DNA from: Anaerotignum propionicum
GTDB taxonomy: Bacteria > Bacillota > Clostridia > Lachnospirales > Anaerotignaceae
NCBI RefSeq assembly: GCF_024461735.1
Contig: NZ_JANGAD010000006.1
Location: 62,001 to 126,000 of the forward strand
Direction of reading: 5' to 3'
Length of the DNA stretch: 64,000 nt
This document shows positions 33,728 to 43,206 of the stretch, piece by piece. Position 1 is the first letter of the stretch. Each line of letters begins with the position of its first letter. The position numbers and the translations under genes are program-made. The notes under the pieces are model-generated. The model made no database searches. It had not been told where the DNA came from and was given only the letters and a program-made list of their open reading frames with translations.

Positions 33728-36637
33728 TTATGGTATTAGTTTTTGTATAGAATCGAAATAATCTTTATTAGCAATTATTTTTCCCTCGCCACCAATTGTG
33801 CAATAATTTTTAACTTTAGAAATATCTCTTAATAAAACTGAAAATTCTAAAATATCATTTTTTGTTGTGTGTATGATTTGATTTCTTTCCATGATTTCAA
33901 AATCTTCTGGAAAATCCCGATATTCTTTATTTATTGCGTCATTGAGTCTTTCTGCATTTGTTTTAGGTTGATCTAATCGATTAATTGTACCTAATATATA
34001 TTTTGTCATTTCTCTGTCTGTAGCATAGAAATTTCCAATTTTTTTCCATAATTCCTTATAAATCTCATAGGTCTCGGTCACGTTTGGATCTCGATAGGAA
34101 TAAAAATAGGAAATTCCATTTTGCTGGAAGCTGCAACCACTTCCATAAGCGCCACCCTTAACGCGTACTTCGTTCCAAAGATATTCTAAATTTAAAATGG
34201 TTCTCAATACTTGCATTTTCCCAGTATAGTTATAACCCAGTTTTCTATAATCTGCTGAAAAAATATTGTATTGCACGGTACTGTTCGCTGTAAATCCAAT
34301 GGATGATGGGTTTTTATCGAAAGAGAAATTCTTTAATTTCCTATCTTTTCCAGGTTCTAAATTTTTATAAATATAATCACGCAATTCAATAGATTTATCT
34401 AAATCATCTTCTTCACAGCCTAAGGAAATATAGAAACTTTTTTGCGTAAATAAACATTCTGCAGTTTTCTTTAGATTTTCAATAACAATTTCAGGTTTTT
34501 GAGAAAGCAACTTGTCAATGTTAACTAGGAAATGAAAATAATCAATTCCACTTGTAATCTCATTTACTTTTCCTCCATTGGACAGTTGGCCAACACTAAA
34601 ATGTATCGCCTCTAAGTGAGAATAATTAAGGAGATAGTTTTCACCTTTTATTTTAGCTCCACGAATAATTTTTTTCAGACTATCCAGGGCGTTAAAATTC
34701 GTATTTAAAAGAATCTCTTTTGTCAATTCAGCAACTTCAGCAATATCTTCTTTTAAGAATTTACTTTTCAAAGTTAAAAATCCCGTATAATTTTCCGTAT
34801 TCTCACTATAGACATCATTTTGAAAAGATAGTCCACCAAAAACTTTGTTGGTTACCATAGGTAATTGTTGATATGAATATTTTTTGGTATCCAGTTTTCC
34901 TAGGACATCTGTTAAAAGTCCTGCATAAGGTAAAAGCTCTTCATTTAAGGAATCCACATCAAAATGTAATTTCAAATAAATGATTCCATTGCTCTGCATT
35001 GGGACAAAAATTTGTTTCCCCTCTCCTACCCTGCTTTTTGTGTATACAGGAATAGAAGGTGCGGGATTAATCTGAGATAACTGCAATATGGGAATCTGCT
35101 CAAGAATTTCTGGAGAATCTTCTGTATGCTGGAAAATCTCAAGTTTTCTCGTATCTTCCTTTATTTGCATCATATCTTCTTCAGTGAAAGAAGCCTTTTT
35201 GTCTTGCATTTTCTGTAAAAAGGCCCTTTGTATTTCCTTTTCCTTATCTCTATCTGGGGAAAAGACCAAAATATTCTTTTTTTCATTATGCAGGATATGG
35301 TTTTCAACTAAGCTAATCCAATCATAATTTGGATTTTTAAGTTTCTCCAAAGTCTCAAAATGCCGTAGACAGAAAAATGGATTTTTCCCATGCAACCAGC
35401 TCTTCATTAATTTCATTCCATAAATTAATCCTTTTGGTGTTGAGCCATAATCCTCTTCCTTCAATAAGAACGAAAGCCTTCTAAGGCTGCTGGACAATAA
35501 TTCTTGATCAAGTCCATCTCGAAGTATGCCCTCAAGCGTTTTATTAATTGTCTTTTCAAATTCAGAAACCTTGGACAAATCAGCATTTTTTGCAACGATA
35601 CTAAACAGCATTTCAAAGGTTGAGGAGTCGAACCACCCTTCTACATCATCACAAATTTTAGCTTCCATTAGAGCAGTTTTTATCACAGAGGCATTTGTTT
35701 CCAACAAAACATAGGATAGTACTTGTAAGGCCATTGTGAGCTCTTCATCCGTACATAGACCAACGTTCACAGAGTATGCAAAATACCCTTTTTCCTCATC
35801 ACTATCAGTTGGATAGGTTTCTTTTGATGATGTCTGTAAATTATTACCTTTTGTCTCCGGTATTTCCGGCAAATCAATGGTTCGCATAAAATCATTCAAA
35901 TATCCATCGCCAATGTGGGCTAAACAACGATCTATATCCATATCACCATATAAATAAATATAGGAATTTGATGGATGATAGTATTTCTTATGAAAAGCAA
36001 GAAACGCTTCGTAAGTTAAATCCGGAATTGAGGCAGGGTCTCCACCGGATTCAAAGCCGTATGTGGTTTTACCAAATAAGTTCCTAGAGATAGCCCCTTG
36101 CAGTAAGCTTTCAGGATCAGAAAGAGCTCCTTTCATCTCATTATAAACTACGCCTGTAATGTCAAGCTGTCCTGTTTCTTCATTGACAATATACCGCCAA
36201 CCTTCTTGCATAAATATTTCTTTTTTTGTGTAGATGTTAGGATAAAAAACAGCATCCAAATAAACATCCATTAAATTATGAAAATCCTCCTCATTACAGC
36301 TGGCAATGGGATACATGGTTTTATCCGCATAAGTCAAGGCATTTAAAAATGTATTTAATGATCCTTTTGCCAACTCATTGAAGGGATCCTTTGAAGCGTA
36401 TTTTCTGGAACCACATAGTACAGAATGCTCCAAAATATGAGGGGTACCGCAATCATCCTCAGGAGGCGTTTTAAAGGAAATAGAAAATACCTTGTTATCA
36501 TCTTTTGCCTTTATATAGATAAGCCTTGCTCCACTTTTTAGATGTTCAAATAAATATCCTTCTCCATGAATGTCTGATATAACTTCTTTGTCTTTTAGTA
36601 AGAAGCCATGCATCACTGTATTAAGCTTTAATTCCAT
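33728..36637 (-). CDS. M16C-family (presequence-protease-like) metallopeptidase
   Basis: A 969-residue insulinase-superfamily protein of the PreP/Cym1 type, with two tandem halves. The inverted zinc motif HxxEH is HILEH at residues 67-71, and the third-ligand region is GVVYNEMKGALSDPE further on. The M16C-associated linker and a C-terminal M16 half with VKGGAYGSGCSFQQ follow. These proteases close around and degrade small unfolded peptides. No signal peptide is visible, so it is probably cytosolic. AAGGAGG precedes the ATG. It is monocistronic. Confidence 0.93.
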   Translation of the reverse strand: MELKLNTVMHGFLLKDKEVISDIHGEGYLFEHLKSGARLIYIKAKDDNKVFSISFKTPPEDDCGTPHILEHSVLCGSRKYASKDPFNELAKGSLNTFLNALTYADKTMYPIASCNEEDFHNLMDVYLDAVFYPNIYTKKEIFMQEGWRYIVNEETGQLDITGVVYNEMKGALSDPESLLQGAISRNLFGKTTYGFESGGDPASIPDLTYEAFLAFHKKYYHPSNSYIYLYGDMDIDRCLAHIGDGYLNDFMRTIDLPEIPETKGNNLQTSSKETYPTDSDEEKGYFAYSVNVGLCTDEELTMALQVLSYVLLETNASVIKTALMEAKICDDVEGWFDSSTFEMLFSIVAKNADLSKVSEFEKTINKTLEGILRDGLDQELLSSSLRRLSFLLKEEDYGSTPKGLIYGMKLMKSWLHGKNPFFCLRHFETLEKLKNPNYDWISLVENHILHNEKKNILVFSPDRDKEKEIQRAFLQKMQDKKASFTEEDMMQIKEDTRKLEIFQHTEDSPEILEQIPILQLSQINPAPSIPVYTKSRVGEGKQIFVPMQSNGIIYLKLHFDVDSLNEELLPYAGLLTDVLGKLDTKKYSYQQLPMVTNKVFGGLSFQNDVYSENTENYTGFLTLKSKFLKEDIAEVAELTKEILLNTNFNALDSLKKIIRGAKIKGENYLLNYSHLEAIHFSVGQLSNGGKVNEITSGIDYFHFLVNIDKLLSQKPEIVIENLKKTAECLFTQKSFYISLGCEEDDLDKSIELRDYIYKNLEPGKDRKLKNFSFDKNPSSIGFTANSTVQYNIFSADYRKLGYNYTGKMQVLRTILNLEYLWNEVRVKGGAYGSGCSFQQNGISYFYSYRDPNVTETYEIYKELWKKIGNFYATDREMTKYILGTINRLDQPKTNAERLNDAINKEYRDFPEDFEIMERNQIIHTTKNDILEFSVLLRDISKVKNYCTIGGEGKIIANKDYFDSIQKLIP

Positions 36638-36764
36638 ATAAGAACCTCCTTATTTCATTTGCAAATAGTTATAGTAAATTCATCTTTGTTTTCTTAAGCA
36701 ATATTAGAATGCAATCATTAGTTTATCACAGGAAAGAAAAAATTTCTATATTTAAAATTTTGTG

Positions 36765-36793
36765 TTGACAAATAGAAGTCGTTAGTTTATAAT
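36765..36793 (+). promoter_or_regulatory. perfect-consensus SigmaA promoter of the rubrerythrin gene
   Basis: TTGACA 36765-36770 and TATAAT 36788-36793 are separated by 17 bases, an exact consensus. This implies very strong expression unless repressed. Confidence 0.88.
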
Positions 36794-36801
36794 CATTATT
36801 A
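36787..36801 (+). promoter_or_regulatory. PerR-type operator overlapping the -10
   Basis: TTATAATCATTATTA matches the Bacillus Per box TTATAATNATTATAA at 14 of 15 positions and covers the -10 element, the expected position for peroxide-responsive repression. Confidence 0.75.
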
Positions 36802-36840
36802 GTTAGTAAATAATATTAAAAATTCAAGGAGGAAAATTAT

Positions 36841-37386
36841 ATGAAGAAATTTGTTTGTTCCGTTTGTGGTTATGTACATGAAGGTGATTCCGCACCTGAA
36901 ATCTGTCCAGTTTGTAAGGTAGGCTCTGAAAAATTTATCGAACAAGGCGGCGAAAAATCTTGGGCTGCTGAACATGTTGTTGGGGTTGCTCAGGGCGCTA
37001 GTGAAGATATTATGAAGGATTTGAGAGCAAACTTTGAAGGCGAATGCACCGAGGTTGGTATGTATTTAGCAATGGCAAGAGTTGCTCATAGAGAAGGATA
37101 TCCTGAAATCGGTTTGTATTATGAAAAAGCGGCTTGGGAAGAAGCTGAACATGCTGCAAAATTTGCAGAATTGTTAGGCGAAGTTATTACAAACTCAACC
37201 AAGAAAAACTTAGAATTAAGAGTTGATGCTGAAAATGGTGCAACTGCTGGTAAAACTGATCTTGCTAAGCGTGCAAAAGCAGCAAACTTGGATGCAATTC
37301 ATGATACAGTACATGAAATGGCTCGTGATGAAGCTAGACACGGTAAGGCTTTCGAAGGTCTTCTGAACAGATACTTCGGTAAATAA
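36841..37386 (+). CDS. reverse rubrerythrin (N-terminal rubredoxin, diiron peroxidase)
   Basis: Reduces hydrogen peroxide (and oxygen) to water in anaerobes with electrons from NADH through rubredoxin-type carriers. The rubredoxin-like iron site comes first, Cys6, Cys9, Cys22 and Cys25 ([17 protein letters not shown]), and the four-helix diiron domain follows with [23 protein letters not shown] and [11 protein letters not shown]. This domain order is the reverse of classical rubrerythrin and is known from clostridia, where the gene is PerR-controlled. Length 181 residues. AAGGAGG precedes the ATG. A perfect promoter plus Per box lies upstream. Confidence 0.95.
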   Translation: MKKFVCSVCGYVHEGDSAPEICPVCKVGSEKFIEQGGEKSWAAEHVVGVAQGASEDIMKDLRANFEGECTEVGMYLAMARVAHREGYPEIGLYYEKAAWEEAEHAAKFAELLGEVITNSTKKNLELRVDAENGATAGKTDLAKRAKAANLDAIHDTVHEMARDEARHGKAFEGLLNRYFGK

Positions 37387-37404
37387 TGAGTTAAGACATA
37401 ATTC

Positions 37405-37445
37405 ACCCCCTGACAATAGGAAGTACCTATGGTCAGGGGTTTTTA
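37405..37445 (+). terminator. terminator after rubrerythrin
   Basis: CCCCTGAC pairs with GTCAGGGG and inside it ATAGG with CCTAT, followed by T5. Confidence 0.88.
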
Positions 37446-37524
37446 ATTTCTTGTTCATGAATTAATATCTGAGCTTCTGAAGTTCAGTACCATATATTAT
37501 AAATCCATCTTATAGGATTTTCTA

Positions 37525-38787
37525 TTATTTCGATTCTAACCTGCGCAGATAGCTTTTTCTTCCCAGAATTAGCATTGACAGAACCATACCGATGCCTGAT
37601 AGAATTAGCATAAACCCGATTCCTCGCCCCTGCCCTATTCCAATTATTTTTCCAATGCTATCGGCAAGAAGCCCTGAATTTTGAAACATTGGTTCAAAAA
37701 CAACATCTGCAATCACGCCACAACTGGCAAATGCGATAATCATACCAGTTTGTGTGAGTAAGCTGACCAATCCCCATACTCTTCCCTGTAATTCATTGGG
37801 TATGCTTAGGCGAAGAAGTACCTCAGCACATGAGTTAATGAAAGGAAGGGTTAGAAAGAACATAAATAACATAAAAGAAACAAAGTATAAATTGGTTTTC
37901 ACACCAACCAATGCCATAAAAAGACCGCACAATACAGCAGACAGTATCAACACTTTTCTATACTGATTACTTTTAATGCCAAAAATACCGATAAAGACGC
38001 TGCTTACCAGCATACCACCTGCACAGATTGATTCAATATAGCCCACTGTTTTTGCATCACTTACAGCAAGAATCATTGGCGCAGTCAGTGTTTGAATAAA
38101 GCCTAAAAAGAAACACATCATTGTCATAATTATGATAAGGGAACGTATTTCCTTGTTTTTCGAAACCACTTGAAAGCCCTCTTGGAATTCCTTAGCAAAA
38201 CTATTTTTTGCCTCTTTTTTTATTGGTTTTTGCAGATGACTTCTTGCAATGAGAACAGATGAGACTGTAATAATAAATGTTCCGAAGTCCAGCATTAAAA
38301 TTAGACTAATATCTGAAATATGAAGCAAAAATCCAGCAAGTGCTGGCGAAATTAGATATTTTGCATTTCCGGCCATTTGTACCATTCCACTTGCTTTTGC
38401 ATATTCCTCCTCCGTAAGCAAATCGGACACAGTTGCCCGATAGGCAGGTTCCATTAAAGATACGAAGATGGAACTAATACTTACCCCAATTAAGATTGGT
38501 AGAATACTTTGATTTCCCGTTTTTAAGTTGACCAGTATATAAAGCAATCCTAGGCCTGAGAATACATCACCACATATCATTAAAAGCCTACGATCATACC
38601 GATCCGCCAAAATCCCTCCAAATGGGCTGAGCAATACTGTTGGCATAAATGCCAATAATGTGATTAATGACACGAAAGTTACGCTTCCAGTAAGCTGATA
38701 TACGTAAATAGATAAAGCAAATGCTGTCATGCCACTTCCAATGCTGGATACCAATTCACCTATCCATATAATTATAAAGTTTTTCAT
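37525..38787 (-). CDS. MFS efflux transporter
   Basis: A 420-residue major-facilitator protein with about twelve membrane helices. The signature loop between helices 2 and 3 reads GGILADRYDRRLLM, and the order resembles drug exporters of the MefA/EntS type (FIIIWIGELVSSIGSGMT at the N-terminus). I chose the ATG at 38787, with GGAG six bases upstream; GTG at 38805 and ATG at 38799 lack a ribosome site. The leader is long (about 250 bases from a good promoter), and a palindromic operator sits at the presumed transcription start. No regulator gene is adjacent. The exported compound is unknown. Confidence 0.9.
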   Translation of the reverse strand: MKNFIIIWIGELVSSIGSGMTAFALSIYVYQLTGSVTFVSLITLLAFMPTVLLSPFGGILADRYDRRLLMICGDVFSGLGLLYILVNLKTGNQSILPILIGVSISSIFVSLMEPAYRATVSDLLTEEEYAKASGMVQMAGNAKYLISPALAGFLLHISDISLILMLDFGTFIITVSSVLIARSHLQKPIKKEAKNSFAKEFQEGFQVVSKNKEIRSLIIIMTMMCFFLGFIQTLTAPMILAVSDAKTVGYIESICAGGMLVSSVFIGIFGIKSNQYRKVLILSAVLCGLFMALVGVKTNLYFVSFMLFMFFLTLPFINSCAEVLLRLSIPNELQGRVWGLVSLLTQTGMIIAFASCGVIADVVFEPMFQNSGLLADSIGKIIGIGQGRGIGFMLILSGIGMVLSMLILGRKSYLRRLESK

Positions 38788-39018
38788 ATTTTTCTCCATT
38801 TCCACTGAAAGATCAGTCTGTCATTTTTCCTTAAAAAGAAGTGTATTAATATCTTCAAAGATGAAACAAAAAACCTTTTGTCTAATATAAAAAGAATGTC
38901 TATTGATCAAAAAATCTGCTTTAGTTCATCTACAGAAATCATTTAGAAGTGTATCTATTTCTCCAATTAAATTAAAAAAGACTCTCCTCAAAATTGAAAC
39001 AGTAATAACACTTTTTTT

Positions 39019-39033
39019 GACCGACTGTCAGTC
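39019..39033 (-). promoter_or_regulatory. palindromic operator of the MFS gene
   Basis: The sequence fits GACNGACNGTCNGTC exactly on both strands. It lies just after the -10 and across the expected start of transcription. TetR-family regulators often bind such sites, but none is encoded in the window. A weaker copy (GACAGACTGATC on the minus strand) lies near 38811-38822. Confidence 0.62.
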
Positions 39034-39042
39034 TATATAAAT

Positions 39043-39071
39043 ATATTATTTGTTCTTTTTTCTTTTGTCAA
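39043..39071 (-). promoter_or_regulatory. SigmaA promoter of the MFS gene
   Basis: On the minus strand TTGACA (39071-39066) and TAATAT (39048-39043) are 17 bases apart. The rest of the intergenic region 38806-39165 shows no gene. Confidence 0.72.
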
Positions 39072-39165
39072 GGAAATTGAGAAAAATAAAAAAGGAATTT
39101 ATTGTTGAGCAACATTATTTCGATTCATAATAAAGGAGTCAAAAATTATTTAATAAAAATTTTAT

Positions 39166-39203
39166 CAAAAAAAATCCCCTATCCGTTTATAGGATAAGGG
39201 ATT
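39166..39203 (-). terminator. terminator of the nucleoside operon
   Basis: On the minus strand AATCCC and TATCC pair with GGATA and GGGATT (39203-39192 with 39184-39173, one mismatch), followed by a run of eight T. Confidence 0.88.
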
Positions 39204-39208
39204 GCTCT

Positions 39209-40141
39209 TTAAAATTTAGACATTAGGTTTTTAATTTTATCGCGGAATGCCTGACGATCTACATTGGTCACAATATAAGCGTTATGCTCAAACTGTTTAT
39301 CACTATATAAATCTGTCACCGATTTACCAAGGGTTATTTGTCCTTTTGTTTCTACTCGGATGCCCACATGATGGGTTTCAAATATACTGTCATCTACAGC
39401 GTATAATACTGCCGCAGGGTCGTGTAAGGCCACACCTTTATAACCCAACTCTAGATAATGTCTTAGACCGCCCTGCATAACATCTCGAAAAATTTTTGCC
39501 TGAAAAGAACCTAAAGAACCGATTTCTTCAAGCTCCTCTGGAGTTAAATAAGCTTTTAAGGTCACATCTAAACCACACATATAAACCGGCACGCCACAGC
39601 AGAACAACATATCTGCTGATTCCGGGTCAACGTAGAAATTAAATTCAGCAGAGGGTGTCACATTGCCGCCGATTGCAGCTCCACCCATAATAACAATACG
39701 TTTAATGAGCTTAGGCAGTTCGCTATATTTGGATAAAGCAATTCCTAGATTTGTCATAGGGCCAACTGCGATAATAACCAATTCGCCATTGCACTCTTTT
39801 GCAATACGATAAATGGCATCCCATGCTTTTTCTTCTTCAATCTTTGTGTTTGTTACTTCAGCAGGATAGGAAACCCCGCCAAATCCATCGACTCCATGAA
39901 TTTTCTCTGCAGTTACAGGCTCGCGAAACATTGGTCTGTCTGCTCCCATATAAATGGGGATGTCTTTGCCCATAGCATGTCTTACTTTCACAGCATTTGC
40001 CGTTGTTTTATCAACACCAACATTACCAGCCACAGTTGTAATTGCACGTATATCCAATTCTTCTAAGCGGCTTGCCAACAACAACGCCGCTGTATCGTCA
40101 ACACCTGGATCACAGTCGATAATTACTGGGAAACGATTCAT
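39209..40141 (-). CDS. nucleoside hydrolase (IunH family), distal copy
   Basis: Hydrolyses ribonucleosides to base and ribose. The 310-residue protein has the calcium-binding aspartate cluster IIDCDPGVDDTAALLLA, the EFNFYVDPESADMLF segment and GLDVTLKAYLT, followed by LHDPAAVLYAVDD. It is the last gene of the nucleoside operon; its ATG overlaps the stop of the preceding hydrolase by four bases, with GGGGAGGTGG upstream. Presence of two non-identical hydrolases suggests different base preferences. Confidence 0.93.
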   Translation of the reverse strand: MNRFPVIIDCDPGVDDTAALLLASRLEELDIRAITTVAGNVGVDKTTANAVKVRHAMGKDIPIYMGADRPMFREPVTAEKIHGVDGFGGVSYPAEVTNTKIEEEKAWDAIYRIAKECNGELVIIAVGPMTNLGIALSKYSELPKLIKRIVIMGGAAIGGNVTPSAEFNFYVDPESADMLFCCGVPVYMCGLDVTLKAYLTPEELEEIGSLGSFQAKIFRDVMQGGLRHYLELGYKGVALHDPAAVLYAVDDSIFETHHVGIRVETKGQITLGKSVTDLYSDKQFEHNAYIVTNVDRQAFRDKIKNLMSKF

Positions 40142-41079
40142 TTCGCCACCTCCCCATATACACTGATTGCTTCTACTAACAGGTCGACAAATGCTTGTCT
40201 GTCAATACCCATCAATACTTTAGCATTTGGAACTACATCTAAAACATGATCAAAGTCAGCCACCGTTGCGCCTTTACAGAAATCACCCGTGGTCTCTACC
40301 TCAACATATAAATCTTTTGATTCCATAATTTCTGGTTTAATTAAGGCAGCCACTGCCACTGCATCATGGACAGGTGCACCTTCGTAACCCAAGGTTCTAT
40401 GGAATTGATAAAAGAATTCCAACCATTCAGCAACAATGATGGCAACATGATTACCCAAGGCACGGATACGCTCAAAATCTTCAGGAAAAATCATGGCCTT
40501 TTCCGTTACATCCAAACCTGCCATAATAATTGGTATTCCGGATTTGAATACCACATCAGCAGCTTCAGGATCTACTAATATATTAAATTCTGCCGCAGGT
40601 GTCCAATTGCCGTACTGCACACCGCCACCCATCAGTGAAATCTGCTTAATGTTTCCTTTCAATTCTGGGTGAGCCAACAATAGCGCTGCCACGTTTGTTA
40701 ATGGGCCTGTAGGCACAATTGTAATAGGCTCATCACTCTCTTGAATGATCTTAGCCATCAAGGTAACTGCATCCATATTAACAACTTCAAAATCAGGTTC
40801 AGGCAGCTCTGGGCCATCTAAACCAGATTCACCATGAACCGTTGGTGCAATAATGGGTTCTGCTATCAAAGGTCTAACACGACCCTTTGCGGTTGGAACA
40901 TGCAGGTTAATCAAAGTACAAATACGAAGGGCGTTGTATGTTGTTTTTTCGATTGTCTGATTACCACAACAAGATGTAACTGCTCGAATGTCAAGAACCG
41001 GACTAGCATTCGCCAATACCCACGCAATGGCATCATCATGTCCTGGATCTCCGTCTAAAATAATAGGAATCCTCTTCAT
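40138..41079 (-). CDS. nucleoside hydrolase (IunH family), proximal copy
   Basis: A 313-residue paralogue of the next gene. The metal cluster is LDGDPGHDDAIAWVLA (DxDxxxDD intact), with PIIAPTVHGESGLDGPELP, EFNILVDPEAADVVF, GLDVTEKAMIF and PVHDAVAVAALI. It should cleave imported nucleosides in the cytoplasm for purine or pyrimidine salvage and ribose use. AAGGAGGATAAC precedes the ATG. Position after the transporter genes supports coupling of uptake and breakdown. Confidence 0.93.
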   Translation of the reverse strand: MKRIPIILDGDPGHDDAIAWVLANASPVLDIRAVTSCCGNQTIEKTTYNALRICTLINLHVPTAKGRVRPLIAEPIIAPTVHGESGLDGPELPEPDFEVVNMDAVTLMAKIIQESDEPITIVPTGPLTNVAALLLAHPELKGNIKQISLMGGGVQYGNWTPAAEFNILVDPEAADVVFKSGIPIIMAGLDVTEKAMIFPEDFERIRALGNHVAIIVAEWLEFFYQFHRTLGYEGAPVHDAVAVAALIKPEIMESKDLYVEVETTGDFCKGATVADFDHVLDVVPNAKVLMGIDRQAFVDLLVEAISVYGEVAK

Positions 41080-41149
41080 GTTATCCTCCTTATTTACTAT
41101 ACTTGAAAAGTTGACAAGGTATGTCCCCCGCCAACTTTCAGGAATATTA

Positions 41150-42094
41150 TTATTTTGCCTTATCTCTAAAACGCTTTACTCTTTTCAGTGTACTCAAAGC
41201 ATAAATGACCAAACCGATAATCGTAACCGCATAGGGAATAGATGCCACCAGATATGAGGAAAATCCTTGCATACCCTCCATCTTACTCCCCAATGCACTG
41301 GCGAAACCGAATAATAAGGATGCCAACATTGCACCAACAGGCTCACCTTGCCCCATTGCTTGGGCAGCCAAAGCAATGAAACCACGACCTGCAACAATAC
41401 CAATGTTCCAACTTTGAGAATAATACATAGACATATATGCACCGCCCAAGCCTGCTAAAGCCCCAGAAATTGCTAATGCAATATACTGTGTTCTCAGCAC
41501 ACTAACGCCAACACTATCTGCCGCATGAGAATTTTCACCTACAGCACGAATTCTAAGTCCCATTGCTGTTTTATACAGTAAAATCCAAACGAGGAATACC
41601 AGAAGGAACGCAACATAAGTCAACACTGAATGTCCAGAAAAAATTTGTCCAATTACAGGGATATCCTTTAATAAAGGAATATGAATCTTAGGCGTCAGCA
41701 TGTTAGGTGTTGTAAGGCTTGCAGTATTTCCTTTTAAACCTGTAAAAAGGTAAAGCAAGAAAACCGTACCTCCACCACCTAATAAATTGACAGCAATACC
41801 CGATAGAATGATATCGGTTTTCAATTTCAATGCGAATACAGCCATTATCATTGCCACTAAAATACCTATTACCACAGCACCCAGTACGCCTAGCAGCCAA
41901 CTGTTTGTCCAATAGGAAAATAGCACGCCAAATAATGCAGAAATCATCATAATTCCTTCAAGACCGATGTTTACCACACCGCCCTTTTCAGCGACAACTG
42001 CCGCCAAAGCAGCAAATAAAATAGGAGAAGTAATACGAATGATGGAATAGCCAAAGCTGGCGGAAAATACCATATTAATTAACTGTTCAAACAT
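41150..42094 (-). CDS. nucleoside ABC transporter permease (NupQ/YufQ-like)
   Basis: A 314-residue inner-membrane permease of the BPD-type branched transporter family used with BMP lipoproteins. It has about eight to ten hydrophobic segments, FAALAAVVAEKGGVVNIGLEG near the N-terminus, and RAVGENSHAADSVGVSV, the loop that contacts the ATPase. It overlaps the upstream permease by one base. Best match by order is B. subtilis YufQ (NupQ) of the guanosine uptake system. Confidence 0.9.
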   Translation of the reverse strand: MFEQLINMVFSASFGYSIIRITSPILFAALAAVVAEKGGVVNIGLEGIMMISALFGVLFSYWTNSWLLGVLGAVVIGILVAMIMAVFALKLKTDIILSGIAVNLLGGGGTVFLLYLFTGLKGNTASLTTPNMLTPKIHIPLLKDIPVIGQIFSGHSVLTYVAFLLVFLVWILLYKTAMGLRIRAVGENSHAADSVGVSVLRTQYIALAISGALAGLGGAYMSMYYSQSWNIGIVAGRGFIALAAQAMGQGEPVGAMLASLLFGFASALGSKMEGMQGFSSYLVASIPYAVTIIGLVIYALSTLKRVKRFRDKAK

Positions 42095-43206
42095 TATGCA
42101 TTACCCCCTTCCTTTGCTGTTTCCAGTTGTTTTTTCTGCAATTCTTCTTTTGCGTCTTTTACAACAATCTTCTGACGTGTGCCAGAGAGGAAATGCTCTG
42201 CCGCAAAGAATAGGAAGATAACAGCCTGAATAATATCAATCATTTCAGCAGGAACTCCTGCGTAAATAGACATAAGTTCACATCCTCTATTCAAATAAGA
42301 GATAAAGAATGCAGCAAATGGAATCATAATGGGATTATTTTTAGCAAGGATTGCAACGGTAATACCTGTCCAGCCATATCCCGGCAAATCAAGCCATAGG
42401 AAGGTCTTATATCTACCCAGCATTTCAATAGCGCCACCCATACCGGAAAGCATACCACCAATAACCTGAGATAAAACAATGATCCCCCCAACTTTCATGC
42501 CTGAATATTTAGAAAAGGATTCGTTAATACCAATCATGCGGATGGAGTATCCCCAACGTGTGCGATGCATAAAATATGCAGCAATGATGGTTGCAATAAT
42601 TGCTATTGCAAATCCCCAAGACAACTCTGTGTTTGGAATCATTTTAGGAATTGTAGCGGTATCCAAAAAAGGATACGTCTGGGTAGCACCTTTGCTTCTA
42701 TCTGCAAAAACATTATTCAAAAAATGTAATATGATAAACATAATAACGTAATTCATCATTAAGGAGCACACCATCTCACTGGCTTTTAACTTAACCTTAA
42801 TTACAGCGGGAACAATCATAACCAATCCGCCAATGATTGCACCTGCTAATATTGCAACAAAAACATGAACACCTGCGCCCAAAGGAAGATAGATACCGAT
42901 AACAGCAGCTATAAAACCGCCAAGCATTACTGCACCTTCGCCTCCCAAGTTAAACTGATTGGCAGAGAACATAACGCAAACCGCCAAACCAGTGAAAATA
43001 ATTGGTGTCATACGAGCAAAAATCGTAAAAATTGATTTAGCGTTTAGTGCACCATTGCTAATAATCGGTTTAACTAACAAACACTCCAAAGCCTTACCGG
43101 GATCATCAGCACAAATTAAAATTAAAATAAAAGCAACGAGAATCGCAATGGCAATTGCTACGAATCCACGGAAAAATTCAAACATATTTTGACGCTTATT
43201 TTCCAT
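42094..43206 (-). CDS. nucleoside ABC transporter permease (NupP/YufP-like)
   Basis: A 370-residue membrane protein, the larger permease of the pair. Landmarks are MTPIIFTGLAVCVMFSANQF, NLGGEGAVMLGGF, GINESFSKYSGMKVGGI (ATPase contact) and YGWTGITVAILAKNNP. The C-terminal about 30 residues are charged and cytosolic. AGGAGG precedes the ATG, and the gene overlaps the ATPase gene upstream by eleven bases, implying coupled translation. Confidence 0.9.
   Translation of the reverse strand: MENKRQNMFEFFRGFVAIAIAILVAFILILICADDPGKALECLLVKPIISNGALNAKSIFTIFARMTPIIFTGLAVCVMFSANQFNLGGEGAVMLGGFIAAVIGIYLPLGAGVHVFVAILAGAIIGGLVMIVPAVIKVKLKASEMVCSLMMNYVIMFIILHFLNNVFADRSKGATQTYPFLDTATIPKMIPNTELSWGFAIAIIATIIAAYFMHRTRWGYSIRMIGINESFSKYSGMKVGGIIVLSQVIGGMLSGMGGAIEMLGRYKTFLWLDLPGYGWTGITVAILAKNNPIMIPFAAFFISYLNRGCELMSIYAGVPAEMIDIIQAVIFLFFAAEHFLSGTRQKIVVKDAKEELQKKQLETAKEGGNA

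Noticed and set aside
33579..36675. Near-identical 14-mers (GCRAATAGTTATAG) on both sides of the M16 peptidase gene, as possible insertion-site duplication
   Set aside because: One copy is part of a local inverted repeat, the sequence is AT-rich, the gene is an ordinary core gene and no mobile-element signs are present.
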